From: an uncultured Chlorobiales bacterium
GTDB taxonomy: Bacteria > Bacteroidota > Chlorobiia > Chlorobiales > Chlorobiaceae
Direction of reading: 5' to 3'
Length of the DNA: 64,000 nucleotides
Assembly: GCA_903929135.1 (NCBI GenBank)
Contig: CAIYTH010000032.1
Location: 1-64,000, forward strand
Shown here in pieces: positions 1 to 8,395 of this stretch. Position numbers and translations under genes: made by a program. How positions within the stretch are numbered: position 1 is the stretch's first letter; every line of letters starts with the position of its first letter. Below the pieces are notes generated by a model. The model did not search any database and was not told where the DNA came from. It saw only the letters and a program-made list of their open reading frames with translations.

Positions 1-65
1 GCATTGACGCCGGCGACGCCGCCGATGATGACCGCCCGAGTATCTTTATTAGCGAGAATGCTCAC
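1..65 (-). CDS. aclA: ATP-citrate lyase alpha subunit, N-terminal fragment
   Basis: Only the first 21 complete codons lie in the window; the gene runs off the left edge. Read leftward from a GTG at 65-63 the protein begins MSILANKDTRAVIIGG, which I recognise as the conserved start of the large AclA subunit of Chlorobium ATP-citrate lyase, beginning a CoA/nucleotide-binding Rossmann fold. AclA pairs with AclB to cleave citrate into acetyl-CoA and oxaloacetate, a key step of the reductive TCA cycle. It follows aclB by 61 bases in the same direction, as expected for an aclBA operon. The identification rests on few residues, but the position next to aclB supports it strongly. Confidence 0.85.
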   Translation of the reverse strand, partial: MSILANKDTRAVIIGGVAGVN

Positions 66-126
66 GGTTCAATCAGTTTAGTGATTTTCTATATTCTTGA
101 ATTATAAGGCGATGCAGGAGATCGCA

Positions 127-1323
127 TCAAGACTTCATAGCCAGATCGACGATGTCGGACATGGGCATGCTGCGATCGTAGACGTGGATGTCGAACCCCT
201 CCTCCTGCAGCTTCTTGATTGCTGAAAGGCCCTGGGCCTCGTTCGGTCCACCCCTGCGCACCCAGATCTTGACATTCTCCAGGTAACCTTTCGACTTGCT
301 TTCGCGGAAGCCGTTGATGATACCGCTGAAGGTCGCCTTCACGTCCGTGAAGTTGGCGATGGCGCCACCCACGATGATGTGCCTGATGTTCGGAAGACGA
401 CAGATCGTTTCGGTCAGCGCCTCCACGGCCCAGTCGGCCGGGTCGCCGGAATACTCGGCATAGTTGGCGATGGTGCCGCCCCTCGCCACGACAGCGTCGG
501 CATAAAATACGGAAGCGCCTCCGCCTGCGGTCAGGAGGGCCACTTCACCACCGGGCACTTCGACGAACTTTACCGACCCCTTGATCCTCGAATCGATGTC
601 CATGATCTGCTGTTCGGCTTCGGTGAAGGGACGGCCGATTTCGGAGACCGGTTTGAAGTCCCAGTCTGCATGGCGGAACCGTGCATCCCAGTCGACGTTC
701 ATGACCGCGTCGAGTGCAGCGAAGCGCATGTCGCTCTTGCGGATGACCAGAGGGTTGATCTCGATCGACTGCGCATCCTCGTTGTCGAAGCAGAGGATGA
801 GGCGCGAGGTGATCTTGCCCACGCGTTCTGCGATTTCGCCTTCGAAGCCCGCCTCTTCGGCGACTGCTGTCAGCTGTTCGATCGAAGGGTTATCGTCGAG
901 GGGAATGAACATCCGCTTGACGGTGCCCCAGTTCTCCTCGATATCGACGCCGCCTTTCCTGGAGAGCAGGAGTTCTGCGCCGTCCTTGTTGCCGATGATT
1001 GAAACGTAATATTCCTCGTCATGTTCGAGCATTTCTGCGACAATGACCTGGCGCACTTCGGCCGTGCCGATCTGGGTGCCTATCATTTCGCGAGAGGCTT
1101 CGATCGCCTCGTCGAGGTTGAGTCCTATTTTTACCAGTCCGAGTTTGTACCTGCCGCCGATCGCCTCGTGGGCTTTCACAACCAGTTTAGATTCTCGCAA
1201 CCATTTATTAGCTTCGCCAAGCTGAGAAAGACGATTCGGGTCCATGATCACAACATAATTGGGCACAGGAATGCCCCATTTGTTGAATAATTTCATGGCA
1301 GGCCCTTCAAGGATTTTAGCCAT
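127..1323 (-). CDS. aclB: ATP-citrate lyase beta subunit
   Basis: 398 residues, the usual size of the small subunit of the two-subunit ATP-citrate lyase of green sulfur bacteria. The N-terminal half is an ATP-grasp fold like succinyl-CoA synthetase beta (MKLFNKWGIPVPNY, then a KAHEAIGGRYKLGL stretch where KAQVHAGGRGKAGG-type sequence lies in relatives). The C-terminal half has the glycine-rich LLTAGGGASV and HIIVGGAIANFTDV segments of the CoA-ligase domain. With AclA it cleaves citrate using ATP and CoA, which makes the TCA cycle run reductively for CO2 fixation in the cytoplasm. It is first in an aclBA operon and is divergent from lgt. From memory, in Chlorobaculum tepidum an SQR gene sits directly beside aclBA; here the only SQR is 40 kb away. 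Confidence 0.95.
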   Translation of the reverse strand: MAKILEGPAMKLFNKWGIPVPNYVVIMDPNRLSQLGEANKWLRESKLVVKAHEAIGGRYKLGLVKIGLNLDEAIEASREMIGTQIGTAEVRQVIVAEMLEHDEEYYVSIIGNKDGAELLLSRKGGVDIEENWGTVKRMFIPLDDNPSIEQLTAVAEEAGFEGEIAERVGKITSRLILCFDNEDAQSIEINPLVIRKSDMRFAALDAVMNVDWDARFRHADWDFKPVSEIGRPFTEAEQQIMDIDSRIKGSVKFVEVPGGEVALLTAGGGASVFYADAVVARGGTIANYAEYSGDPADWAVEALTETICRLPNIRHIIVGGAIANFTDVKATFSGIINGFRESKSKGYLENVKIWVRRGGPNEAQGLSAIKKLQEEGFDIHVYDRSMPMSDIVDLAMKS

Positions 1324-1464
1324 GCCTCGTGAATTTATGTTATGGGTAGTAGCGCAAAAAAAGATGAGTGCAGGGTCAATATATAACTATATTTGCTTTT
1401 GCTCCAAGGCATTAGGTCCTGTCAATACCATAAAAACGTCATAAAACACGTAAAAAGAGCCATA

Positions 1465-2310
1465 ATGAATGATTTTCTCGCATGGTGGCATCAGCTTCCG
1501 TCGGAAATGAACCCGGTCATCTTCAGCATCGGGAGCATTTCGATACGCTGGTACGGGACGATGTATATCGTCGCATTTGCCATCGTCTACCTCCTTTCGA
1601 GGTACCGGATCGCCAGCGAAAAGCTTCCGTTCGACAAAACCTTCCCCGCTGACGCGCTCACCTGGGCAATGGCCGGAGTGCTGCTCGGCGGCAGGATCGG
1701 CTATATCCTCTTTTACGGACTTCACGATTTCATGGCAGACCCGCTCGGCAGCCTGATTCCGATCGGAACAACAAACGGAGGATGCCGCTTCTCCGGCATT
1801 TCAGGCATGTCCTACCACGGAGGCCTTATCGGCGTGGTCATCGCCATGGCCCTCTTCACGAGGAGATGCGGCAAGGGTTTCCTTGAGACCTTCGACCTCT
1901 TCATCCCTGCACTTCCCCTCGGTTACACCTTCGGCCGGCTTGGCAATTTCATCAATGGCGAACTTTACGGAAGGGTGACTTCCGCTGCGATCGGCATGCG
2001 ATTCCCCCTGGCCCCGGGCTCCGAACTGCGCCATCCCTCGCAGCTCTACGAAGCGTTTTTCGAGGGTATCGTTCTGTTCCTGCTGCTCTGGTCGATCCGG
2101 AAGAAATCCCCTTACGCGGGATTCCTTTCCGGGCTCTATGTGGCGGGATACGGCTTCGTAAGGTTCTTCATCGAATTCTTCCGGGAACCGGATGTTCAGC
2201 TCGGGTTCGTGTTCCTCGGTTTTTCGATGGGACAGGTGCTCTGTTTCCTGATGATGGCGGCCGGTGCCTGGATCCTGATCGCGAACCGTCCTTCAACGGG
2301 GCGTCAATAG
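1465..2310 (+). CDS. lgt: prolipoprotein diacylglyceryl transferase
   Basis: 281 residues from the ATG of MNDFLAWWHQLP; the frame is open further upstream but the family begins here. Lgt is an inner-membrane enzyme that transfers diacylglycerol from phosphatidylglycerol to the lipobox cysteine of prolipoproteins. Seven or so hydrophobic segments are present, with family motifs GGRIGYILFY, MSYHGGLIGV, and the signature PLGYTFGRLGNFINGELYGR at about residues 150-170, followed by HPSQLYEA. Several probable lipoprotein substrates are encoded in this window (35212-36252, 61230-62126). Its last 18 bases overlap the end of the convergent fetB gene, so the two stop codons lie inside each other's coding sequence. 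Confidence 0.97.
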   Translation: MNDFLAWWHQLPSEMNPVIFSIGSISIRWYGTMYIVAFAIVYLLSRYRIASEKLPFDKTFPADALTWAMAGVLLGGRIGYILFYGLHDFMADPLGSLIPIGTTNGGCRFSGISGMSYHGGLIGVVIAMALFTRRCGKGFLETFDLFIPALPLGYTFGRLGNFINGELYGRVTSAAIGMRFPLAPGSELRHPSQLYEAFFEGIVLFLLLWSIRKKSPYAGFLSGLYVAGYGFVRFFIEFFREPDVQLGFVFLGFSMGQVLCFLMMAAGAWILIANRPSTGRQ

Positions 2311-3078
2311 GAGCTCCTCACCGCTGCCGAAGCAGCGGCGCCGGACGATGAGCATGACGATGATCGAACTCACGGCCGTTGAACCCACCAGCATGAACAT
2401 CACCACGATCTGATAGCGTATGGCGACGAGTGGGTCGGTTCCCGCCAGGATCTGTCCTGACATCATGCCGGGAATGAACACCAGTCCGACACCCATCATG
2501 GCGTTGATCGACGGAATCATGCCAGCCTTCACGGCGCTCCTGAAAAACTCCCCGCTTGCCTCGCGGTAGTCTGCCCCGAGGCTGAGCTTCATTTCGATGA
2601 CCTCCCGCTGCTGGCGCATCTGCGTAAACAGTCGTTCGATCGATATGGCCAGGGCCGACATCGAGTTTCCGATCACCATACCCGCAGTCGGAATGAAGTA
2701 TCGCGGTTCCCACCAGGGAGTCACGCCCACCACCGCACGGGAGACGAACAGCGCCGTCACGAAATAACAGCACAGCATGGTCAGGAATGTCGGTGCAAGG
2801 TATGCCACCTCCTTCTCCTTCACCCACCCCTTGACGATGAACACCGCTGAAACGACCATCACCAGGAATATGCCGATGGTCAGCGGCAGGCTCTCGGCCT
2901 TGAAGATGAAGGTCAGGACGTACCCCATGAGGAAAAGTTGCGAAACGGTACGCAGGGTGCCGACGGTAATGTCCCTGTTCAATCCGAGATGCCATGCCAG
3001 TGAGGTCCACTGTGCGATGACGATGAAAAGCAGCGCGAACAGGAGCTGCGGCAGAGAGATGACGACGATTTCGTTCAT
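2293..3078 (-). CDS. fetB: FetB-type ABC transporter permease (UPF0014)
   Basis: 261 residues with about seven membrane segments, matching in length and pattern the UPF0014/FetB permease family, which with FetA exports iron in Escherichia coli and protects against oxidative stress. Conserved family stretches are RYFIPTAGMVIGNSMSA near residue 126 and the GMIPSINAMMGVGLVFIPGM segment near residue 186. Its ATG overlaps the TGA of the upstream ATPase gene by four bases (ATGA), which indicates translational coupling and a two-component transporter. The iron-export role is inferred from the family; specificity cannot be read from the sequence. The end overlaps lgt on the other strand. Confidence 0.9.
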   Translation of the reverse strand: MNEIVVISLPQLLFALLFIVIAQWTSLAWHLGLNRDITVGTLRTVSQLFLMGYVLTFIFKAESLPLTIGIFLVMVVSAVFIVKGWVKEKEVAYLAPTFLTMLCCYFVTALFVSRAVVGVTPWWEPRYFIPTAGMVIGNSMSALAISIERLFTQMRQQREVIEMKLSLGADYREASGEFFRSAVKAGMIPSINAMMGVGLVFIPGMMSGQILAGTDPLVAIRYQIVVMFMLVGSTAVSSIIVMLIVRRRCFGSGEELLLTPR

Positions 3079-3743
3079 GCGGGTTCAAGCCTTCGGTTGA
3101 GAAGCTGGTATCGTTTCGTTCGGGGAACCTGGGGCGAGTAATCGCTGTGTGTGACGAGGACGATGGTTTTGCCCTCCTCGGTGTTCAATCGTTCGATGAT
3201 CGAAAATACCATGTCCGCGCTTTCCCGGTCAAGGGCCGAGGTCGGTTCATCCAGGAGGAGCAGTTCAGGACCGTGAAGGAGGGCCCGCATCAGGGCAAGC
3301 CGCTGCTTCTGACCGACCGAAAGCTTCTGGGCCGAATTTTCCGGCGGAATGTCCCCGAGATAAAAACGTTCGAGCATCGATTGAAGCTGCAGTATCGACG
3401 GCTTCTGCCGGGAGCGGTTCGACTCGAAGGAGAACGGAAGCAGAAGGTTGTCTGCAACGCTCCCGTCCACCATCACCGGCACCTGGGGCACGTAGCAGAT
3501 CAATGAACGGAGCAGCGAGGGCTTGATCGTTACCACCGGCTCTCCCCTGAACAGGATCGTACCGGCTGTCGGAGTCTGCAGGCGGCAGATCAGCCTCAGG
3601 ATGGTCGATTTGCCCGATCCTGAGGCACCGCGGATCAGGATGAAATCGCCCTTCTCCACCGAAAGGTCAAGCCGCTCCAGCACCAGGGGGCCTGCAGCCG
3701 ATCCCCCATAGGAAAAAACCACGTCTTTGAGAGAGAGCAGCAT
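3075..3743 (-). CDS. fetA: FetA-type ABC transporter ATP-binding protein
   Basis: 222 residues, a single ABC ATPase domain. Walker A GASGSGKST lies at about residues 39-47, the Q-loop at VPQ (about 86), the signature LSVGQKQR at 141-148, Walker B LLLLDE at 161-166, and the switch histidine in VTHSD near 203. It is coupled by a four-base overlap to the FetB-type permease and should energise it at the inner membrane. The gene upstream in the same direction is a GDT1-type Mn/Ca exporter only 40 bases away, so the three may form a metal-homeostasis operon. Assignment as FetA rather than another small ABC ATPase depends on the partner. Confidence 0.88.
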   Translation of the reverse strand: MLLSLKDVVFSYGGSAAGPLVLERLDLSVEKGDFILIRGASGSGKSTILRLICRLQTPTAGTILFRGEPVVTIKPSLLRSLICYVPQVPVMVDGSVADNLLLPFSFESNRSRQKPSILQLQSMLERFYLGDIPPENSAQKLSVGQKQRLALMRALLHGPELLLLDEPTSALDRESADMVFSIIERLNTEEGKTIVLVTHSDYSPQVPRTKRYQLLNRRLEPA

Positions 3744-3783
3744 TGGCGTTGAATGGACGATGAACGGGCTTGTTCCTGTTCAG

Positions 3784-4443
3784 TCAGGAGGAACCCTTCG
3801 ATGACTCCGGTCTGACGCGAAGAAACAGATAGCCGATAAGCGCTACGATGACGAAACCTGCCGCCCAGACAGCGATGCCGAAGTGACGGCCGCCCTCATA
3901 CATCTTCCATGCGCCGAACACAAAAAAGATCAGCGAAGCTCCGATGCCGATCGCCTTTTCGGGGAGTTTCGCCCCGAGCATCTTGCCCACGATCACGGCA
4001 AGTCCGTCGGAAAGCACCATGCCGAGGGTCGAGCCGATCCAGACAGGCAGGAACGGGTTTGAAGAAGCAAGACTGATCGTCGACAGCATGGTCTTGTCGC
4101 CGAGCTCAGCCATGAAAAATGTCGAAAACACGATCCAGAAGGGATTGACGCCGGTCTTGCACTCCCCCTCATCCTCGTCGAGACTGTCGCCCCTGAGCGT
4201 CCAGAATCCGAATGCGATGAAGGAGATGCCGGCCGTAAATGCGATCCAGTCAGTGGGAAGCAGACCACCCATCACCCAGCCGATTCCCGTCGAAAATACG
4301 TGGACGGCAAGCGTTGCCCAGAAAATGCCGAAAAGAACCACGCGGGTATTGTAGCAGGTCGCCAGGGTCAGCGCCACGAGCTGTGTCTTGTCGCCGAGCT
4401 CGGCAATGAAAATCATGACGAGGGAGAGCCAGAATGCATGCAT
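3784..4443 (-). CDS. GDT1/TMEM165 family (UPF0016) cation exporter
   Basis: 219 residues with six predicted membrane helices arranged as two homologous halves. Each half carries the family signature E-x-G-D-K-T: AELGDKTQL at about 14-22 and AELGDKTML at about 112-120. Bacterial members such as MneA export Mn2+, and eukaryotic GDT1 proteins move Ca2+/Mn2+. The acidic loop between the halves (DSLDEDEGE) is normal for the family. It lies 40 bases upstream of fetAB in the same direction, so all three may serve metal detoxification. I looked for a yybP-ykoY manganese riboswitch upstream and saw no convincing one. Confidence 0.88.
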   Translation of the reverse strand: MHAFWLSLVMIFIAELGDKTQLVALTLATCYNTRVVLFGIFWATLAVHVFSTGIGWVMGGLLPTDWIAFTAGISFIAFGFWTLRGDSLDEDEGECKTGVNPFWIVFSTFFMAELGDKTMLSTISLASSNPFLPVWIGSTLGMVLSDGLAVIVGKMLGAKLPEKAIGIGASLIFFVFGAWKMYEGGRHFGIAVWAAGFVIVALIGYLFLRVRPESSKGSS

Positions 4444-4533
4444 TGAAACAACGGGAATTGAGAATGTTCAGATTGTCGGGACGCCGAAAAATATCCCAAA
4501 CCCCGCCATTCTCCAAAACACTGCTACTGGATG

Positions 4534-5058
4534 TCAACCGTGGGTTGTCCTGACAAGAAGCGAGGTGTCGATTCCCTTCTTCCTGAGCACCTCGAGCATA
4601 TGGGTGTAAATTGCATCGTCCGGATAGGGAGTCCTCGAAAGGACCCAGCATCTGGAGCGGTCGGGATTCGAAACAAGGGCCCACGAATAATCGTCGGCAA
4701 GGCCCACGACCCAGTAATCGGCCTTGATGAACCCGAAGAAGGTCACGATCAGCTTGGAGTTCCCTGTACCGGGCACCGGGACGGCAGTAGCCCTGATCGA
4801 AGCGCCCCTTGACCCCCGCTTGCAGGAGTTGCGAACGACCACACGGCCTTTTACCCTGTCAAAGGTATACTCGGCTTTCGTGTTGGTGCAGCGATTCTCC
4901 TGCCGGCTCGGTATGGCGGCGATTTCATACCAAGTGCCACAGTATTTCTGGACATCAACCTCGGCGACGGTTTCCGGCCCCTGGGTAATGTTTATTTTAC
5001 GAAACAGTTTCCTGAACATGGTTTCATCGCTTTTGATTGAACTTGCCCCTTCCTGCAT
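4534..5058 (-). CDS. bacterial lipocalin (Blc-like)
   Basis: About 174 residues. The lipocalin motifs are clear: GTWYEIAAIPSRQE near the N-terminus (the G-x-W signature), then the YWVVGLADDYSWALVSNPDR strand region and CWVLSRTP, which are characteristic of bacterial Blc and apolipoprotein D-like proteins. Such proteins bind fatty acids or lysophospholipids, usually at the outer membrane. This one has no clear signal peptide or lipobox; the N-terminus is short and basic (MFRKLFRKINI), so it may be cytoplasmic or membrane-associated by charge. The start is uncertain: ATG at 5058 or ATG at 5019; neither has a strong ribosome-binding site. Confidence 0.85.
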   Translation of the reverse strand: MQEGASSIKSDETMFRKLFRKINITQGPETVAEVDVQKYCGTWYEIAAIPSRQENRCTNTKAEYTFDRVKGRVVVRNSCKRGSRGASIRATAVPVPGTGNSKLIVTFFGFIKADYWVVGLADDYSWALVSNPDRSRCWVLSRTPYPDDAIYTHMLEVLRKKGIDTSLLVRTTHG

Positions 5059-5183
5059 CTTCAACGTTGACGTGTATCGAGAAGTTCATCAAGGGGCCTG
5101 CCCATGATTGCTTTTGTCCGGCAATATTGATACTATAACTCCATTGAGCCCTACTGCCCGTTTCGTGCACGAAATCCAGAGCC

Positions 5184-5630
5184 ATGGACACCATCCGCAT
5201 CGCGATCGAAAAGGACATTGCCCCATGCGCCCGCCTGCTCGGAGTGCTGTTCGGTCAGGAGCAGGAGTTCACACCTGATGCCTTGGTGCAGGAGCGAGGG
5301 CTCGGCATGATCATCGGTCACCCCTCGACCGGAACGGTTTTCGTCTGCGAAAGGGACGGCGCCATCGTCGGAATGGTCGCGCTGCTGAACACCGTCAGCA
5401 CCGCGCTCGGCAGCAGGGTGGCCATCCTCGAGGACATGGTCGTCGCACCGGATTGCAGGGGTCAGGGCCTCGGCTCAAGGCTGATCGAACACGCAGCAGA
5501 ATGGGCGGAGAGCCAGGGATTCGGCAGGATCACACTCCTGACCGACGGCGGCAATGAAGGTGCACACCGGTTTTATGCCGGCAAGGGCTTCACCCGTTCG
5601 GAAATGGCCGTATTCAGGAAACTCCTCTGA
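5184..5630 (+). CDS. GNAT family N-acetyltransferase
   Basis: 148 residues, a single GNAT fold. Motif A is clear: LEDMVVAPDCRGQGLGSRLI, with the acetyl-CoA-binding R/Q-x-x-G-x-G/A at about residues 92-97, followed by the C-terminal NEGAHRFYAGKGF segment in which the tyrosine is the usual general acid. The substrate cannot be deduced. The gene stands before a rubredoxin gene in the same direction with a 25-base gap, but no functional link is obvious. Confidence 0.9.
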   Translation: MDTIRIAIEKDIAPCARLLGVLFGQEQEFTPDALVQERGLGMIIGHPSTGTVFVCERDGAIVGMVALLNTVSTALGSRVAILEDMVVAPDCRGQGLGSRLIEHAAEWAESQGFGRITLLTDGGNEGAHRFYAGKGFTRSEMAVFRKLL

Positions 5631-5655
5631 TTTTCAAACCGCAATCCCCCCACCC

Positions 5656-5850
5656 ATGAACCGACAGGAAACCGATCCACTCCCCGCATGGATCTGCATC
5701 GAATGCGGATATGTCTACGATCCGTCCGAGGGAAACCTTGAATGGAACATTCCGCCAGGAGTTCCTTTCAATGAGCTTCCCGAGGAGTGGGCCTGTCCTG
5801 TCTGCAATACCGGGCGGAGCAATTTCCGTCTCTTCGACTCCCGGCTGTAA
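5656..5850 (+). CDS. rubredoxin
   Basis: 64 residues from ATG 5656. Four cysteines in two C-x-x-C knuckles, CIECGYVYDP (C14, C17) and CPVCNTG (C47, C50), bind one iron. The conserved aromatic and proline positions of rubredoxin are present (WICIECGYVYDP, PPGVPF, ELPEEWACPVC). It is a cytoplasmic one-electron carrier. Green sulfur bacteria typically have several rubredoxins implicated in ferredoxin-linked reactions or oxygen protection. The fragment of ORF upstream of this ATG is the shadow of the acetyltransferase end, so ATG 5656 is the natural start. Confidence 0.93.
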   Translation: MNRQETDPLPAWICIECGYVYDPSEGNLEWNIPPGVPFNELPEEWACPVCNTGRSNFRLFDSRL

Positions 5851-6214
5851 CCATTCCACATCCACCCGGGCAGGATCCGCACCGTTTTTCCTCGGTAAGG
5901 GGCACTCGACATGCCCGGATGGTCTCCTTTCCCTTCCGCATCGCCGGAAAGGTGTCGATATTCTCCTGCCAAATGACGTCAACACGGTCGGCCCATACTT
6001 CATGACGTTCATGTCACATGTAAACTCCCTTTTCCGTCAAATCCGATAAATCCGAAACGCTTCATCAGTACGGGGATATTCCTGCAAGAACAAATAATTA
6101 CTGTTTATAAAATCATGGATATATATATTTGTGTATATCCATGATTTTGTTTAAGGGAGCCATTCGGGCAAGATGAGTTGTGCAATCCACTAACCTCCAT
6201 ACAGCAATAAAACC
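5851..6214. other. intergenic region with AT-rich palindrome
   Basis: No credible gene: the open frames here lack codon bias and cross both strands. The first 250 bases are GC-rich and unremarkable. The last 110 bases are AT-rich and hold the 15-bp perfect inverted repeat annotated separately at 6109-6148, then the leader of the gene at 6215. Confidence 0.5.
6109..6148. repeat. perfect 15-bp inverted repeat
   Basis: Arms 6109-6123 and 6134-6148 are exact reverse complements (AAAATCATGGATATA on the left), around a 10-base AT-rich loop. It lies 67 bases before the start of the gene at 6215. The stem is A/T-rich at both ends with a GG/CC core, so it could be a protein operator as easily as a terminator; a TTTGTTTAA run follows on the + strand, weak for a terminator. 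Confidence 0.6.
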
Positions 6215-7027
6215 ATGAAAAAAATCTGGAAGGTACTCGGAATCATTGCCGGTGTCATTGCCGTGATCGTCGTCCTGGCCTTGTTTGCCACGTCCGGTCT
6301 CCGGTCGACCGCCGATGAATTTTTCGGAGCCGTAAAACACCAGGACATAGCCAAAGCTCGCGGCTACCTGTCGGAAGAGTTCATGGCAAGCACGGACGAC
6401 GCGACCCTGAAAGCGTTTCTGGAAAAAAGCGCCCTTTTGAACTTCAAGGAGGCAAGCTGGTCCGAAAGCAACATCAGCAATGGCAGAGGTGAACTCAACG
6501 GCCTGATCACCACGGAAACAGGTGGACATATTCCCATCAAACTCATGTTCGTCAAGGAGCACGACTCATGGAAAATCTATGCTTTGCAAAAACCGACAGC
6601 CGGCCTTCAGTCATCCGAACCCTCGGAACCTCCTGCCAGCATGACGGCAAAGCAACCGGCATCGACCATTCCCGGCACGGCCGATCAAATCAACCTGTCC
6701 AGGCAGGCGATGCATGACTTTGCCCTTTCAGTGAAAAGCAAGAACATGGAGCACTTCAGAAGCACCATATCCAGGCTATGGCAATCGCAGTTTACGACGC
6801 AACAGCTGAACGAGGCCTATGGCAAGATCATCAGTGCCAACCTTGATCTGACCGTGGTCGATCCGCTTCAGCCCGTTCTCGACGGTGATGCCAAAATCGA
6901 CGACAAGGGAATCCTGACCATCAAAGGTCACTACCCGACTCATCCGAGCACGCTGAATTTCGAGAACAGTTTCATCTTCGAAGAGAGCGCCTGGAAGCTT
7001 ATCGGCCTGAACATCCAGATCAAGTAA
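6215..7027 (+). CDS. membrane-anchored protein with two NTF2-like halves
   Basis: 270 residues. One membrane anchor at about residues 6-27 (VLGIIAGVIAVIVVLALFAT) places the rest outside the cytoplasm. The remainder looks like two repeats of the same fold: residues 32-118 (STADEFFGAVKHQDIAKARG to HDSWKIYAL) and about 165-270 (QAMHDFALSVKSKNMEHFRS to ESAWKLIGLNIQIK), separated by a Pro/Ser/Thr-rich linker. Each half starts with a helix ending in K-x-x-D/N and ends with a W-K-I/L strand, the pattern of NTF2-like or DUF4864/DUF4878-type domains. The function is unknown. A good terminator follows at 7069. Confidence 0.75.
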   Translation: MKKIWKVLGIIAGVIAVIVVLALFATSGLRSTADEFFGAVKHQDIAKARGYLSEEFMASTDDATLKAFLEKSALLNFKEASWSESNISNGRGELNGLITTETGGHIPIKLMFVKEHDSWKIYALQKPTAGLQSSEPSEPPASMTAKQPASTIPGTADQINLSRQAMHDFALSVKSKNMEHFRSTISRLWQSQFTTQQLNEAYGKIISANLDLTVVDPLQPVLDGDAKIDDKGILTIKGHYPTHPSTLNFENSFIFEESAWKLIGLNIQIK

Positions 7028-7068
7028 GCACAGGGGTCATCCCTTCCGAATGTGCATACCGGAACGAG

Positions 7069-7101
7069 CAGGCCGCCAGAATGGATTTGGCGGCCTGTTT
7101 T
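7069..7101 (+). terminator. Rho-independent terminator
   Basis: Stem 7069-7078 (CAGGCCGCCA) pairs perfectly with 7088-7097, with a 9-base loop, followed by TTTT. It ends the gene at 6215-7027 and lies between it and the convergent permease gene. Confidence 0.85.
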
Positions 7102-7132
7102 GCTTTCCAGGAGGAGACAGGCGATAAAACCG

Positions 7133-8383
7133 TTATTCGCTCTTGCTGTCGAGAGAGTTGCTTGTTGCAATGGCGGCGGCCTGTCCAGCTGGATAGAGGC
7201 TCACCAGAAGACAGAGGATGAACGTGGATACTCCTACCGCGAGGAAGTCGCCGCCATTCATGCTGACAGGATAGGCGCTGATAATGAAGGCGCTTTTCGA
7301 AGGAAGCTGGACGAAACCGTATACCTCCTGGGCTCGGCAGATGCACCAGGCAAGCACCGATCCTGCGGCGGTTCCGACGAGGCCGGTCAATCCCCCCTCG
7401 ACGATGAAGATCGTCATGAACTGCGGCCGTTCGAGCCCGAGGCAGCGCAGGTAGAAAAGCTCACGGCGCTTGTCGATGACCGTCATGGCCAGAGATCCTG
7501 CGAGGCTCAGCACTGCAACGATGATCACGAGCATCAGCACGCTGAAGCTCGCCCATTTTTCGAGCTGCATGACCGCGAACAGGTCGCTGTATTTCTCCGC
7601 AAGCGTCCTGATCCTGTACTGCCGATCGAGCCTCTTTTCAGAAAGCCAACGGCCAAGATGACGTTCCAGGTCGCTGTCGGATATGCGTCCATCACCTCGT
7701 ATGTCGATTCCCGAATATTGACCATGTCCCAGCAGGAGGATGCTCCTCGCCAGGGTATCCGACGTCAGCACGTAACGGTCATCGAAGATCTTCTGGAGTG
7801 AAAAGAGTGATGCTGTCCGCGCCCGTGTCAGCGACAGTGCCGGAAGCAGGTATGGTTGGGAAAGCGATTGGAGACCTACGGAGATCAGCTCGGGGCTGAA
7901 CATCCTCACCTCGCTGCCAGGCAGTATGCCGAGCCTGTAGGCAAGGAGTTCTCCTACGGAGACACTGCCTTCGCTGAAATAGGGGAACACATGATGTTTC
8001 TGCTGCACAAGCCTCTGCTGGGCGTTGTCTGTCAACCCTTTCACCGTGACCAGTTCGCTCCGGTCACCGGCCGAGAGGATTGCCTGACCCTCGGCGAATG
8101 GTTGCGCCCAGGAAACACCATCTATCTTCCTGATCTCGCGAAGCAGGGTGTCAGGAACGTCAAGTGAGCGACCCTTGTAAGGCACGAGCTGCACCGGGCT
8201 GTCGACGGTCATGAACAGCTCCCTGGAAAGCTTCTGAAAACCGTTGAGCACGCTCATGACCACCAGCAGTGTCGACACGCCGATGATGATGCCGCCGAGG
8301 CTTATGCCGGAGATGATATTGATAACCCGGAACCGTTTGCGGGCAAAACTGTAGCGGCCGGCTATCCAGAATCCTGTTTTCAT
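7133..8383 (-). CDS. LolC/LolE-type ABC permease
   Basis: 416 residues. The N-terminus (FWIAGRYSFARKRFRVINIISGISLGGIIIGV) is the conserved start of the LolC/E family of the lipoprotein-releasing system, with one helix, a large periplasmic domain of about 220 residues, then three helices of the FtsX-type core (about 275-300, 320-350, 370-395). It should form a heterodimer with the adjacent permease gene 12 bases upstream and act with a LolD ATPase, which is not in this window, to release lipoproteins from the inner membrane. It is the last gene of the leftward operon starting at 11889. Confidence 0.88.
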   Translation of the reverse strand: MKTGFWIAGRYSFARKRFRVINIISGISLGGIIIGVSTLLVVMSVLNGFQKLSRELFMTVDSPVQLVPYKGRSLDVPDTLLREIRKIDGVSWAQPFAEGQAILSAGDRSELVTVKGLTDNAQQRLVQQKHHVFPYFSEGSVSVGELLAYRLGILPGSEVRMFSPELISVGLQSLSQPYLLPALSLTRARTASLFSLQKIFDDRYVLTSDTLARSILLLGHGQYSGIDIRGDGRISDSDLERHLGRWLSEKRLDRQYRIRTLAEKYSDLFAVMQLEKWASFSVLMLVIIVAVLSLAGSLAMTVIDKRRELFYLRCLGLERPQFMTIFIVEGGLTGLVGTAAGSVLAWCICRAQEVYGFVQLPSKSAFIISAYPVSMNGGDFLAVGVSTFILCLLVSLYPAGQAAAIATSNSLDSKSE

Positions 8384-8395
8384 CGCTGCATCTCG

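Noticed and set aside
379-1009. Long + strand open frames opposite aclB
   Set aside because: They mirror the codon pattern of aclB on the other strand and show no family motifs.
4444-4533. Possible manganese riboswitch before the GDT1-type exporter
   Set aside because: The gap is 90 bases and no yybP-ykoY core motif is visible.
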